Position numbers and translations under genes: made by a program | Part shown: piece by piece, positions 28,933 through 39,422 of the stretch | Numbering within the stretch: the first letter of the stretch is position 1 | Layout of the letters: each line of letters opens with the position of its first letter | Notes under the pieces: model-generated | Told to the model about the DNA's origin: nothing | What the model saw: the letters and a program-made list of their open reading frames with translations, nothing else | Database searches by the model: none | Assembly (NCBI GenBank): GCA_025450815.1 | Contig: JANWLO010000060.1 | Location: forward strand, 1-51,333 | Length of the DNA stretch: 51,333 nucleotides | From: Gemmatimonadaceae bacterium | GTDB taxonomy: Bacteria; Gemmatimonadota; Gemmatimonadetes; Gemmatimonadales; Gemmatimonadaceae | Direction: 5' to 3'

Positions 28933-31900
28933 TTAGCGGTTGAGTCCGAGCGTGATCACGAAAGAGCGCGACTGCGGCTGATTGAAGTAGTCGAGGCCGA
29001 GCGAGTGGCCAGTGGCCCCACCCAGATTCGTCTCGGGGTCGTAGCCGCTGTACTTCGTCCACGTGTAGAGATTGCGGCCGGCGACGCGAAGATCGACGCT
29101 CGTGAGTCCGAGCCGGTTCTTTACGAACGAGTTGTCGAAGCTGTAGCCCACGGAGATCTCGCGGAGCTTCGTGTAACCGCCGTCCTCGTTGAACGCCTCG
29201 TTGTTGCCGGCGAAGAAAAGCGGGCCCTCCGAATACCAGTTGACGCCGATCGACACCGGGGTGCCTGCGCCCGGGCCAACCACCGGCCCGTTGTACCATC
29301 CACCCTTACCGAACGTCTTGAGATTGCCGGTGCACACGGTGTTGCCCGCCGCGTCGGCCGTGCAGTCGGCGCGCTGCTCAGTGTCCTTGTGCGTGCCGTA
29401 GGCCTCGAGTGCGCCCTTGGTGCCGTTGTTGATGACGCCGCCGTGCTTGATGTCGAGGAGGCCGGAGAAGGTCCACTTCCGGTATTGCAGCGACGTGTGC
29501 ACGCTCCCCGTCCACTTCGGGTTCGGGTCGCCGATTACGCGCTGATTGTTGTCGAGCACGGGGAAACCATCCGGGCCGATGTACAGCGCTCCCTTCGGTT
29601 GTCCCGCGCACACCGTTGCGAGATCGACGTTCGCGATCACCGCGCTCATGCCGTCGGGGCTAATGCCGCATTTCGCGAAACCGAAGTCGTACATCACGCC
29701 GATCGGCTGGCCCTTGATCGCGACTTCCTGCGGCGTGTTGTACGTCGGGTCGAGCTGCACAAACTTGGCGCCGAGCAGATCGAGCACCGTGCTGCGGTTC
29801 CGCGCCCACTGGGCACCGATCTCCCACGAGAAGTTCTGCCTCGTCACCGGGCGAACGTTTGCCGTGAGCTCCAGTCCCGTGTTGCGGAACTTCGCGCCCT
29901 GCTGCACCTGCTGGAAATAGCCGGACGACGACGCGAGTTGCTGCGTGAGAATCACGTTGCTCGTTGTGGCGTGATAGTACGTAATTCCGAGATCGGCCTT
30001 GTCGTTGAAGAATCCGAAGTCCGCTCCGCCCTCGAACTCGCGCGTGCGCTCCGGTAAAAGGCTCGTCGTCGCTTTCGTGATGCTCGATGCCAGTCCGCCG
30101 AATCCGCCATACGTCGGCGTGAGGGCGACGCCCTGCGCGATCGTCGGGAAGGCTGCGCTCGCGTAGGTCTGGGTGGTGAGATACGGCAGCGGCTCCTGGC
30201 CGGCCTCGCCGTACGCGACGCGCAGCTTGCTGTACGACACGCCCGGAATCGGGAGCACCTTCGAGAACGTCCAGGCCGCGCTCGCCTTCGGGAACCATGC
30301 GCGCAGGTGATTCCGGTCGTACGTAGAGGAGCCATCGTTGCGCAGCGCACCTGTGAGGTACAGCTGGTCGAACAGATCCATCGTCGCCTGTCCGAAGAAG
30401 CCGACGTTCCTGATCTCCTGAACCGCGTCGATCGTCGGATCGCGAGTCACCGTGTTCGCCAGATTGAACGGCTCCGGCGCAACGAGCGTGCGACCGACAT
30501 CCGACAGCTGGCGAAAGTTTCGGTCGTCGAGCGTGTTGCCGATCGTAAACGTGCCGCTGAAGCTCGGGCTGAACGTGTGCGATGCGGTCGCAGTGAGGTT
30601 CTGATTCAGCTCGTAGTTAACGATCTTCCCTTCCGTGACACGCCCGACGTTCTCTCCGCCTGTTGCTGCGGAGCCCTGCGGCGCGCCCTCGAGGCGCTCG
30701 TCCGTGTAGTAGTCGCCCCCCAGCACGTACGCGAACTTCAGCCAGTCGGCCGCTTCGAAGTTCGCGTTCAGATTGCCGAACGCGCGCCCAAGCTGAGAGT
30801 TGTGCACGCCCTCGTTGAGTGTCCAGAATGGATTGTTCCAACCGCGATCACTCGTGACGTCGCCGGGAGTAGGATGCTGGAAGCGGAAGGTGATCTGCCC
30901 GTTCGGACCCTTGTACGGCATGTTGTTCCAGTCCGGCGGGGTGCGCAGCAGTCCGAGCTGAAGCCCATCCGTCGTATTTCCGCGCTCGACGTAATTGCCC
31001 CGCGCATCGGCGAAGGAAATGTTGCCGCCGATATCGAACCGGTCGGTGAGCTTCTGCGTGGCCTTGAGGCGAACGGTGGAGCGCTGGTAGTTGTTGTTCG
31101 GCCCCACAAAGATGCCGCGGTCGTACAGATACGAGCCGCTCAGAAAGAAGGACGTCCGGTCGCTTCCGCCCGAGACGGTGAGATTGTTGTCTGTGGTGTG
31201 ACCGGTGGTGTACGCCTCCGTCGCATGATCGTAAACCTTGGCGCCCGTCACTCTCAGATCGGGGCCCCAGCTCGTGCGGCAGAAGAAGTTCGAGATGTTG
31301 TCGCACGCCGTGGGATCGGGATTGCCAGCGGCATCCGCGTTCAGTTCCTGCGGCGACTGCCCGTAGTATCCCTGTCCGTAGCGCGTCTGCAGCGGATACT
31401 TCTTGTTGATGTCATCGAACGAGAGCTTGCTCTGCGCGGAGTAGCGCGTCGCGCCAGCCCTGCCGCTCTTCGTCGTGATGAGAATCACGCCCTGTCCCGC
31501 GCGCGCACCGTACAGCGCACCGGCCGCCGCCCCCTTGAGGATCTCGATGTTCTCGATGTCGTTCGGGTTGATGTCGGACGCGCGGTTCGCCTGCGCGGTG
31601 CCCTCGATCTCACCGGAGAGCAATCCATCGTTCGGATTGAAGTTCGTGGTCGAAAAGCTGCTGTTGTCGATCGGCACTCCATCCACGACGAACAGCGGCT
31701 GGCTATTGCCCGACGCGAGGCTGCGCGTTCCGCGAATGCGGATGTACGAGCCCGCGCCCGGCTCGCCGCTCGACTCCGTCACCTCGACGTTCGGTGCCTT
31801 GCCGGCGAGCGACTCGACGACGTTCGATTCATTGCTGCGCGTGATCGCCGTCGAATCCACGTGATTGCGTACGTTCCCCAGCTTCTCGGCTGACGACGAC

Positions 31901-32268
31901 GTGCCGGTGCCCGTGATCACGATCTCGCCCAGTCGAAGCGGATTCGTGGCGAGCACGAAGTCGTGCGTGATCGCGCCGTTCGCGAGCGTCACCGGAAAGG
32001 CCACCGACTTGAAACCGATGAGCCGCGCAACCAGCGACGCGGTCTGTCCATTGATTCGCGCGGCAGGGACGACCAGCGAATAGCGGCCGTCGTCGCGCGT
32101 GATCGTGCCGATGCTCATGCCATCCAGAAACACGCTCGCCGAGGCGAGCGGCGTACCGGCGTCACTCGTGACGCGACCGGAAATGGTGGCTTGCTGGGCA
32201 CTCGCCGCCGTAGCGGCGAGCGAAAGGAAGGCGAGCAATGCACCGGCCTGACGAAGTTTCGATACCAT
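28933..32268 (-). CDS. SusC/RagA family TonB-dependent outer membrane receptor (second pair)
   Basis: Start at MVSKLRQAGALLAFLSLAATAASAQQ after a GGAGGA-like RBS; ATISGRVTSDAGTPLASASVFLDG; YIRIRGTRSLASGNSQPLFVVDGVPIDN; IEILKGAAAGALYGARAGQGVILITTKSG. Confidence 0.93.
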   Translation of the reverse strand: MVSKLRQAGALLAFLSLAATAASAQQATISGRVTSDAGTPLASASVFLDGMSIGTITRDDGRYSLVVPAARINGQTASLVARLIGFKSVAFPVTLANGAITHDFVLATNPLRLGEIVITGTGTSSSAEKLGNVRNHVDSTAITRSNESNVVESLAGKAPNVEVTESSGEPGAGSYIRIRGTRSLASGNSQPLFVVDGVPIDNSSFSTTNFNPNDGLLSGEIEGTAQANRASDINPNDIENIEILKGAAAGALYGARAGQGVILITTKSGRAGATRYSAQSKLSFDDINKKYPLQTRYGQGYYGQSPQELNADAAGNPDPTACDNISNFFCRTSWGPDLRVTGAKVYDHATEAYTTGHTTDNNLTVSGGSDRTSFFLSGSYLYDRGIFVGPNNNYQRSTVRLKATQKLTDRFDIGGNISFADARGNYVERGNTTDGLQLGLLRTPPDWNNMPYKGPNGQITFRFQHPTPGDVTSDRGWNNPFWTLNEGVHNSQLGRAFGNLNANFEAADWLKFAYVLGGDYYTDERLEGAPQGSAATGGENVGRVTEGKIVNYELNQNLTATASHTFSPSFSGTFTIGNTLDDRNFRQLSDVGRTLVAPEPFNLANTVTRDPTIDAVQEIRNVGFFGQATMDLFDQLYLTGALRNDGSSTYDRNHLRAWFPKASAAWTFSKVLPIPGVSYSKLRVAYGEAGQEPLPYLTTQTYASAAFPTIAQGVALTPTYGGFGGLASSITKATTSLLPERTREFEGGADFGFFNDKADLGITYYHATTSNVILTQQLASSSGYFQQVQQGAKFRNTGLELTANVRPVTRQNFSWEIGAQWARNRSTVLDLLGAKFVQLDPTYNTPQEVAIKGQPIGVMYDFGFAKCGISPDGMSAVIANVDLATVCAGQPKGALYIGPDGFPVLDNNQRVIGDPNPKWTGSVHTSLQYRKWTFSGLLDIKHGGVINNGTKGALEAYGTHKDTEQRADCTADAAGNTVCTGNLKTFGKGGWYNGPVVGPGAGTPVSIGVNWYSEGPLFFAGNNEAFNEDGGYTKLREISVGYSFDNSFVKNRLGLTSVDLRVAGRNLYTWTKYSGYDPETNLGGATGHSLGLDYFNQPQSRSFVITLGLNR

Positions 32269-32507
32269 GGGTCCTCCTTCCGCCATCGCGGAAGACGGTG
32301 GGTGCGCTGACAATCGGGCGGGCCACGCGGAAGACGCGGTCGTCGAAACACGACGCGGCGATTCGAGAGGCAGGCCCGTGCATGCTGCACGCTAGAGAAC
32401 CTTTGTAGGCGACGCTGCTGAGTTGGCGACCCTCGTACGGAATTCGCACGCGCGAAGGTGGAACTGTCAGCGGATGGTCAGAGCGTCGTCGCCTTCGTGT
32501 GCGACGA

Positions 32508-33200
32508 TCAGCGCTCGAAGCGGTATCCCGTTTTCCGAACCGTGAGGAAATGCCGTGGGGACGACGGATCGTCCTCGAGCTTGCGCCGCAGCTCCACGAT
32601 GTGTGTGTCGATCGTGCGACTCACCATCGCCGGCTTGTAGCCCCACACCTCGCGCAGCAGCTCCGCGCGCTGCGCCACCGAGCCATCACGTCGCACGAGC
32701 GCCATCAACAGATCGAATTCCTTGGGGCGCAGCGGCACCGGCGCACCCTGCCGCGTCACGAGCCGCTTTGACGGATGCACCTCGATCGTGCCGAAGCACA
32801 CCGCGCTATCATTCGACGCGGCGACAGTCGCCACGTGGCGCGAACGCCTGAGCAGCGCCTCGATGCGCGCCAGCAGCTCGATGAGACTGAACGGTTTCGT
32901 GACGTAGTCGTCCGCCCCCCACCGGAAGCCGCGCACCTTCTCCGCTTCGTCCGAACGCGCCGTGAGGATGAGCACCGGCATGTGCAGCCCCTCGCCTCGC
33001 ATCGCGCGCAACAGGAGATAGCCGTCCATCTTCGGAAGCATCAGGTCTAGCACTATGAGATCGGGACGCGACGTGCGCACCAGCGCCAGTCCGCGCTCGC
33101 CGTCGAGTGCGACCCCCACCTCGTGCCCTTCCAGTTCGAGATTGGTGCGCAGCGCGCGAGCCAGGTCGACGCTGTCTTCAACTACCAGAATGCGCGCCAT
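32508..33200 (-). CDS. OmpR-family two-component response regulator
   Basis: ARILVVEDSVDLARALRTNLELEGHEV, DLIVLDLMLPKMDGYLLLRAMR, GADDYVTKPFSLIELLARI, winged-helix C-terminus. Confidence 0.95.
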   Translation of the reverse strand: MARILVVEDSVDLARALRTNLELEGHEVGVALDGERGLALVRTSRPDLIVLDLMLPKMDGYLLLRAMRGEGLHMPVLILTARSDEAEKVRGFRWGADDYVTKPFSLIELLARIEALLRRSRHVATVAASNDSAVCFGTIEVHPSKRLVTRQGAPVPLRPKEFDLLMALVRRDGSVAQRAELLREVWGYKPAMVSRTIDTHIVELRRKLEDDPSSPRHFLTVRKTGYRFER

Positions 33201-33213
33201 GGAGCTCTCCTTG

Positions 33214-34977
33214 TCAGAATGCGCCGTGCACGGCCGATGCAGGTGTATACGTCAGCGCGCCCGCCGATGTTTCAGACGGAACGGTGCCACCCACCAGCTC
33301 GATCACGAATCGTGCGCCCCCGTTCGGTGCTTCCTCCACCCAGGCCCGCCCGTCATAACGCTCCGCCAGGTGCCGCACGACCGACAGCCCGATACCGCTC
33401 CCCGTGGACGACGAGCGAACATCGCGAGCCAGGCGCACGTACGGCTCCCAGATTCGCTCGCGGTCGGCCTCCGGCACGCCCGGTCCCTGATCGTCCACCC
33501 AGATGCGCACGCATCCGCCGTGGCGCGCCGAGCCCACGGTGACCACGGACGACGCGGGTGAATACTTCGCGGCGTTGTCGAGCAGATTCACCAGCGCGTG
33601 CCGCAGCACGGGCGCACTTATCGCGGCGGCGAGACTCTCGTCCAGATTCTCGCAAATCGAGATTCCGTGTTGCCGCGCGAGCGGTGCGAACGTGTGCGCG
33701 ACCTCGCGAATGAGCGGCGCCAGAGGAAGGAGCTGCGCGGGCGGCGGCGTCGGCTGTTCACGCGAGGCACGCGAGAAGAGCAGAACGTTGTCGATGAGAT
33801 GAGTCAGATGCCGAGCCTCGCGCACGATCACCGCGATCGCGTGCGACCGCTCATCGGGCGCCGGCACTCGACCCAGCTGGAGCATTTCTGCGTACACCAT
33901 GATCTCGGCTAGCGGCGTGCGCAGCTCGTGCGATACGCTCGACGTGAAGTCGTCGCGGATCGCCGCGAGCTCCTGCGCTCGGCGCGTCAGGATGTAGGCG
34001 CTGAGCAGAAGCGCGCAGGTGAGGACGCAGAGCGCGATGAGCAGCGGCGCACGACTTCGCGGCATGCCGCCGATCAGCAGCCTCGACGCCATCTCCGGCA
34101 GGATCGCCACCTGCACGCGTGACTTGCTATCTACGCCATCCCCCCACAGGGAGGAGATACCGGCGTACACCGTGTCCTTGGCCCAGCGCGACTGCCACGC
34201 GAGGTGATGCCCGTCCCACACCTTCACCGAAAAGAGGCTGTCGTTCGGTACCCCCTTCGTGAGCGACGGCGGCAGCAGCGGCATCTTCGTGATCATGCCG
34301 AACGTCTGCGGCGCGAACGACGACAGCGTAGTCGCAAAGCCGTACATCGCGTCCGGCGCGCCGCGCACGCCGTGCAGCGCCGTGAGCAGCAGGATCTTCT
34401 CGCCGCTCGAATCCGGGAACGTCACGAGATAAAACGCGCCCCGCAGCACCCGCGGCGCGTCGAACAGCGGCATCGATGGCTCGCCCTTGATCGAGTCGCG
34501 CAGCACGCCCAGCTCCATCGCCGATGGCGTGATCCGCCCAGCCGTCTTGAGCTCGTTCGTGGACGGAACGTAGCGAAAGAAATACTGCGGTTTCGGATCC
34601 CACATGCACTCGCAGTGCTTTACATCGTCGGCGGCGTCCTGCAGCACGCGTAGATCGAACAGGCTGTCCGCCTCGAGTCGGCTGCTCTTGCCACCCAGCC
34701 ACGAGAAAATCGCGAGCGCGCTCTGGCGAAGCGAGCGCTGCGTGTCCATCGCGTAGTTGTTCGCCGCGAAGCGCGCGTAGTCCCGCACCGCCGCCTCGGC
34801 CGCGGTGCGCTGGGCGCGCGCGGCCAGCCACGCCTGCGCCGTTAGCGCGACGGTGGCGAATAGTGCGAGCACGAGTACCGCGATCAACCCCGTACTCCGA
34901 ACGTGAGGGGAACGTCCGGATGGTGTGGAAGGGGCGCCGCGATCGAACAACCAGCGGAGTGGCGTCACCCCACTCAT
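33214..34977 (-). CDS. Membrane sensor histidine kinase
   Basis: N-terminal TM, long periplasmic sensor, second TM (LIALCVLTCALLLSAYILTRR); DFTSSVSHELRTPLAEIMVYAEML H-box, VNLLDNAAKYSP N-box, VDDQGPGVPEADRERIWEPY, GSGIGLSVVRHLAERYDG. Confidence 0.95.
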   Translation of the reverse strand: MSGVTPLRWLFDRGAPSTPSGRSPHVRSTGLIAVLVLALFATVALTAQAWLAARAQRTAAEAAVRDYARFAANNYAMDTQRSLRQSALAIFSWLGGKSSRLEADSLFDLRVLQDAADDVKHCECMWDPKPQYFFRYVPSTNELKTAGRITPSAMELGVLRDSIKGEPSMPLFDAPRVLRGAFYLVTFPDSSGEKILLLTALHGVRGAPDAMYGFATTLSSFAPQTFGMITKMPLLPPSLTKGVPNDSLFSVKVWDGHHLAWQSRWAKDTVYAGISSLWGDGVDSKSRVQVAILPEMASRLLIGGMPRSRAPLLIALCVLTCALLLSAYILTRRAQELAAIRDDFTSSVSHELRTPLAEIMVYAEMLQLGRVPAPDERSHAIAVIVREARHLTHLIDNVLLFSRASREQPTPPPAQLLPLAPLIREVAHTFAPLARQHGISICENLDESLAAAISAPVLRHALVNLLDNAAKYSPASSVVTVGSARHGGCVRIWVDDQGPGVPEADRERIWEPYVRLARDVRSSSTGSGIGLSVVRHLAERYDGRAWVEEAPNGGARFVIELVGGTVPSETSAGALTYTPASAVHGAF

Positions 34978-35073
34978 TTATATGGAATTCGAGACATCGG
35001 CAATGGCCGGGACGTGCGACCTCTCCGACAATGTCATCAACTCGTCAACTTCGGCTGTGCAGCGCCTCCGCGG

Positions 35074-37224
35074 TCAGCGCGGCCTTCCCCGATCCGGATA
35101 GAATCGCGCTCCGTTGGACGCCATCTGCCGGAGCAGAGCCGCGGGGCGGAAGCGCGGCGAGAAGCGGCCGTCGAGAACCTCGAGCGCCCGAATCACGGTC
35201 GGGATGCCGAGCGTGTCCAGATATCGGAAGGGGCCGCCGCGGAATGGAGGGAAACCGATGCCGTACACCGCGCCGACATCGCCATCGCGTGGACTGCCGA
35301 TGATTCCCTCCTCCAGGCAGCGTGCCGCCTCGTTGAGCATCGCGAATACACACCGCTCCACGATGTCGCGCGCGCCGAGTCCGAGCCGCTGTCCGCTGCT
35401 GGAGAAGATCGGATACACCGACTCATCGACTCCTTTCTTTTTTCCCTGCTCGTATCTGTAGAAACCACTCCCGCCCTTGCGACCGGTGCGCCCGGACTCG
35501 ATCACGCGGGCGATCGACACCGACGGGACCATCCGGTCGCCGAACGCCGCGATCATCGTCGCGCTCGACTTTCCGGCGATGTCGAGCCCCACCTCATCGA
35601 TGAGCGTGAGCGGTCCCACTGGAAATCCAAACTCGACCAACGCGCGGTCGATCGCATCCACCGCCACGCCCTCGTCGAGAAGAAGCCCAGCCTCGTTCAC
35701 GTACGGCGCCAGAATACGATTCGCGTAGAACCCCGGCGCGTCCTGCACCACGATCACGGTCTTCCCGAGCTTCTTGCCGTACGCGACGGCCGTCGCCAGA
35801 GCCGTATCGCTGGTCCGCTGCGCGCGCACGACCTCGAGCAGCGGCATCTTCTGGACCGGTGAGAAGAAGTGCATTCCGAGCACGCGCTCGGGATGCCGGG
35901 CAGCGGATGCGATTTGCGCGATCGGGATCGTGCTCGTGTTCGACGCGATGATCGCTTTGGGCGCCGCCTCCTCCGCCTCCGCGAGCACGGCACGCTTCAC
36001 CGCGAGATCCTCGAACACCGCCTCGATCACGATCTGCGCGGTGCCGAACCCCGAGTAGTCGGTCGTGCCGCCAATGAGCGTGAGCTGATCATCGAGCTGA
36101 CGCTTCGTGATCCGCTTGCGCTTGAGCTGGTCGCGCAGAATCCCATTCACCTCGCGCAGCCCTTTCCCCACGCGATCGGTCTGCGCGTCCTTCAGCCGGA
36201 CGACCGTGCCCTGCATCGCGGCGATCGCCGCGATCCCGGCGCCCATGAATCCGGCGCCGAGCACCCCGATCTTCTCCACCGGCGTGGGCACGACGCCCGC
36301 GCTGCTCACGCCCGTGTCCTTCTTGAGCGCCGCGCCCGCGAAGAAGAGAAAGATCAGCTGGCGGCTCACATCCGTCACCGCCATCTCGCCGAACAATCGC
36401 GCCTCGGTGGCGAAGCCGCGCGCGCTGTCGCCGCCGTACGACTGCTCGATCGCATCGATCGCCGCGAGCGGCGCGGGGTAGTTTCCCTTGGTCGCGCTCC
36501 GCGTGGCTTCGCGCGCCTTCCGGAACACCACCGACCGTCCCACCGGATTGTCCTCCAGCAGCACATCCGAAATCCCGTGCGCCGCACGCCCGCGCTCGCG
36601 CGCGATCGTGCCCGCGGCGAGCTTCGCGGCACGATCGAGCGCGACGTCGAGCAGAATCGACGGATGCACGAGCTCGTCGATGAGCCCGATCTGCAGCGCC
36701 TTCTTCGCACGCACGTTCTTCCCCTGCAGGATCATGTCGAGCGCCTGCCGCAACCCCACTCGGCGCGGCAGCCTCTGCGTTCCGCCCGCACCCGGAATGA
36801 GTCCGAGCTGGACCTCGGGGAGCGCGAGCACGGTTTTGGGATGATCCGTCGCGATGCGGTACGCAGAAGCGAGCGCGGTCTCGAGCCCTCCGCCCACGCA
36901 CGTACCATGGATGGCGCAGACGACCGGCGCGCGGAGCTTCTCGATCCGCGCCACCATCTCCTGCCCCTCGCGGCTCATCGCCTCCGCCTCCGCCGCGGTG
37001 CGAAGCTCGAGAAACTGCTCGATGTCTGCACCGGCGATGAACAGATCGCGCTTCCCCGAGATCAGTACGATTGCGCGAACCGACGAGTCCGTGTCCACGC
37101 GATCCATGAGGAGGCGGAACTCGTCGATCACTTCGCGACTGAGCTTGTTCACCGATTCGCCGGCCAGGTCGAACGTGACGACGGCAACTCCGTCGTCGCG
37201 CATCTCCGTGGTGAGCGCGCTCAT
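35074..37224 (-). CDS. fadJ: Fatty-acid oxidation multifunctional protein: enoyl-CoA hydratase / 3-hydroxyacyl-CoA dehydrogenase (FadJ-like)
   Basis: Start at MSALTTEMRDDGVAVVTFDL; hydratase AGADIEQFLEL, GTCVGGGLETALASAYRIA; dehydrogenase GVLGAGFMGAGIAAIAAM, GMHFFSPVQKMPLLEVV. Confidence 0.92.
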   Translation of the reverse strand: MSALTTEMRDDGVAVVTFDLAGESVNKLSREVIDEFRLLMDRVDTDSSVRAIVLISGKRDLFIAGADIEQFLELRTAAEAEAMSREGQEMVARIEKLRAPVVCAIHGTCVGGGLETALASAYRIATDHPKTVLALPEVQLGLIPGAGGTQRLPRRVGLRQALDMILQGKNVRAKKALQIGLIDELVHPSILLDVALDRAAKLAAGTIARERGRAAHGISDVLLEDNPVGRSVVFRKAREATRSATKGNYPAPLAAIDAIEQSYGGDSARGFATEARLFGEMAVTDVSRQLIFLFFAGAALKKDTGVSSAGVVPTPVEKIGVLGAGFMGAGIAAIAAMQGTVVRLKDAQTDRVGKGLREVNGILRDQLKRKRITKRQLDDQLTLIGGTTDYSGFGTAQIVIEAVFEDLAVKRAVLAEAEEAAPKAIIASNTSTIPIAQIASAARHPERVLGMHFFSPVQKMPLLEVVRAQRTSDTALATAVAYGKKLGKTVIVVQDAPGFYANRILAPYVNEAGLLLDEGVAVDAIDRALVEFGFPVGPLTLIDEVGLDIAGKSSATMIAAFGDRMVPSVSIARVIESGRTGRKGGSGFYRYEQGKKKGVDESVYPIFSSSGQRLGLGARDIVERCVFAMLNEAARCLEEGIIGSPRDGDVGAVYGIGFPPFRGGPFRYLDTLGIPTVIRALEVLDGRFSPRFRPAALLRQMASNGARFYPDRGRPR

Positions 37225-38519
37225 GACGCGTTCTCCAGCACCATCGCGAACCCCATCCCGCCCGCGGCACACAGCGTCATCAGTCCGAACTGTCCGCCGC
37301 GCCGGCGCAGCTCGTTCGCGAGCGTCATGGTGATGCGCGCGCCGGTGGCGCCGAACGGATGCCCGATCGCGATCGAGCCGCCCATCACGTTCAACCGCGA
37401 GCGGTCCACCTCCCCCACCGGCTGCGTGAGCCCAGCGCGCTCCGCCCACTCCTGGCTCTCGAAGCCGCGCAGAGTGCTCAGCAGCTGCGCCGCGAACGCC
37501 TCGTGCATCTCCACGAGGTCGATGTCGCCGAGTTCGAGTCCCGCGCGCGCGAGCGCTATCGGCGCCGCGAGCACCGGAGCCTGCAGCAGCTGCTCCCCCG
37601 GATCGAGCGCCGCGTACGCGTACGACTTGATGTACGCGATGGGAGTGTAGCCGAGCGCGCGCGCACGCTCCTCGCTCATGAGAATCACCGCCGCACCGCC
37701 GTCGGTGAGTGGCGACGAGTTGCCCGCCGTCACCGTGCCGTACTTCCGGTCGAACACGGGCTTGAGCGCCGCGAGCGCCTCGGGGGTGGAATCAGAGCGA
37801 ATGCCGTTGTCGCTGAGCGCCGCCTCCGAGTACTTCGGCGGCACATAGTACGGCATGATCTCGGCGGTGAGCCGGCCGTCCTGCGTTCCTGCCGCCGCGA
37901 GCCGGTGCGACCGCAGCGCGAACTGATCCTGCTCGTCGCGCGGAATGTGGTTGAGCTTCGCCATCTTCTCCGCACTCTGCCCCATCGTCTCGCCCGTCGA
38001 CGGCTCGGCGATCGCCGGCGTGATGGGAATCAGGTCGCGCGGACGGATGCGCGCGAGTGCGCCCATGCGAGCCGGCAGCGACTTCGCCTTGGAGGCCGCG
38101 ACGAGCGCATCCGCGAATCCGCGCGAATGCAAAATCGGAACGCTCGACAGCGACTCAGCGCCGCCCGCGATCGCCACGTCCGCGTGGCCGAGCGCGATCT
38201 GGTCGGCAGCATCGGTGATCGCCTGATTCGCAGAGGTGCACGCGCGACTCACCGTCACCGCTGGAATTCCCTTGGGCAGCATTGGGAGGAGCGCAACTTC
38301 GCGGGCGATATTCGGCGCGAGCACGCTCGGCACCACGGTGCCGAACACCAGAGTGTCGATCTCCTCGCCGTCCAGCCCCGTGCGCGCGACGAGCTCGGCG
38401 ACTACTGCGCGGCCGAGCTCCTGCGCGGAGAGCGATTTGAACAGCGTGCCCGCTCGCTCGAACGGCGTCCGCAGCCCGGCGACGATGGCTACGCGGCGGC
38501 CGTTTCCGAAGGTTGGCAT
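37221..38519 (-). CDS. fadI: Acetyl-CoA acyltransferase (thiolase, FadI-like)
   Basis: VTVSRACTSANQAITDAADQIALGHADVAIAGGAESLS, VEMHEAFAAQ, NVMGGSIAIGHPFGATGARI, MTLCAAGGMGFAMVLE; 4 bp overlap with fadJ-like gene. Confidence 0.92.
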   Translation of the reverse strand: MPTFGNGRRVAIVAGLRTPFERAGTLFKSLSAQELGRAVVAELVARTGLDGEEIDTLVFGTVVPSVLAPNIAREVALLPMLPKGIPAVTVSRACTSANQAITDAADQIALGHADVAIAGGAESLSSVPILHSRGFADALVAASKAKSLPARMGALARIRPRDLIPITPAIAEPSTGETMGQSAEKMAKLNHIPRDEQDQFALRSHRLAAAGTQDGRLTAEIMPYYVPPKYSEAALSDNGIRSDSTPEALAALKPVFDRKYGTVTAGNSSPLTDGGAAVILMSEERARALGYTPIAYIKSYAYAALDPGEQLLQAPVLAAPIALARAGLELGDIDLVEMHEAFAAQLLSTLRGFESQEWAERAGLTQPVGEVDRSRLNVMGGSIAIGHPFGATGARITMTLANELRRRGGQFGLMTLCAAGGMGFAMVLENAS

Positions 38520-38594
38520 CCATGGAAGTTACACAATTCGTTGTGCGAGCAATGGGAGGAGGATTGCTGACTCCTTCACTGTTCTCTCCCGAAT

Positions 38595-39092
38595 TCACTT
38601 GAGCGGGGTCGCGACACGCTTCGGCTTCCTCGCAGGCTTGCCCCGGACTACCCTCGAGACATTCTTGCGCGCACTGGAAGGCACCTGAGCGCTGGTCTCC
38701 GCCGTCTTCCGTCCTGAGTTGCCGGTGACCACATCAGCGGTGTGGCGCACGACGACATTCATCGATTGTACGACCGACTCGAGCGCCTCGCGTACGACAG
38801 CCTGAACGCTCCTCTCGACTACGGCTGCGGTGAGTGTGAGATCCCGGTGCAACGCTGGATCGATGCGCACCATGAACTTTCCAGAAAAGGGCTTTTCGGG
38901 CGCCTCGCCTCGCTCTTCACAGAATTCGAGATAATCCTCAATCGAGTCTTCGAGCGCCCTCCGCAGTTCCTTTACAGTACGTCCCTGAAAGGTGATCACG
39001 TCACGCGTGTTGACGATCTGCCCGTGAAGGAGATTGGCTTCATCGTCAACTTCCACCACGCCAACGTATCCCTTGTATTCGAGTGTAGCCAT
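38595..39092 (-). CDS. hicB: HicB family antitoxin with extended basic C-terminus
   Basis: MATLEYKGYVGVVEVDDEANLLHGQIVNTRDVITFQGRTVKELRRALEDSIEDYLEFCEERGEAPEKPFSGKFMVRIDPALHRDL; adjacent to hicA. Confidence 0.9.
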   Translation of the reverse strand: MATLEYKGYVGVVEVDDEANLLHGQIVNTRDVITFQGRTVKELRRALEDSIEDYLEFCEERGEAPEKPFSGKFMVRIDPALHRDLTLTAAVVERSVQAVVREALESVVQSMNVVVRHTADVVTGNSGRKTAETSAQVPSSARKNVSRVVRGKPARKPKRVATPLK

Positions 39093-39161
39093 TGGTTTGT
39101 ATGTGGTCTGGGTAAATGAGAATGGTCTGGAGTGCTTCGCGCGCCTGCCGCGCTCCCCGCG

Positions 39162-39416
39162 CTAGGGTCCGACCCCTGCGCGCGTCAAAAACTCTCTGAC
39201 CGATCTGACTGCTCCCTTGTCGGTCGTCGGCTCGGGGTGGGGCCGGTGAAAATCGGCTTTCAAGCCATTCAGGAAGACCCGGACACGTGAGCCGCGTCCT
39301 TCGGTAACCACTGCCTTCAGACCTTTGAACAGCGATAAAATGTCCGACCATCGGATGCCACTCTGCACCGGATTGGAGAAGATCGCGTCGAGAGTTTTCT
39401 GCTGGCGACTGTTCAT
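39162..39416 (-). CDS. hicA: HicA family toxin
   Basis: MNSRQQKTLDAIFSNPVQSGIRWSDILSLFKGLKAVVTEGRGSRVRVFLNGLKADFHRPHPEPTTDKGAVRSVREFLTRAGV; upstream of hicB on the same strand. Confidence 0.9.
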   Translation of the reverse strand: MNSRQQKTLDAIFSNPVQSGIRWSDILSLFKGLKAVVTEGRGSRVRVFLNGLKADFHRPHPEPTTDKGAVRSVREFLTRAGVGP

Positions 39417-39422
39417 TACTGA

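Noticed and set aside
35869-37650. 593 aa plus-strand ORF opposite fadJ/fadI
   Set aside because: Antisense shadow of two strongly supported genes; Arg/His-rich composition with no recognisable motif.
39162-39416. HicA with GSR instead of the common GSH near the catalytic histidine region
   Set aside because: The 'EGRGSRVRV...FHRPHP' form is, to my knowledge, an ordinary HicA subtype, so I do not treat it as a mutation.
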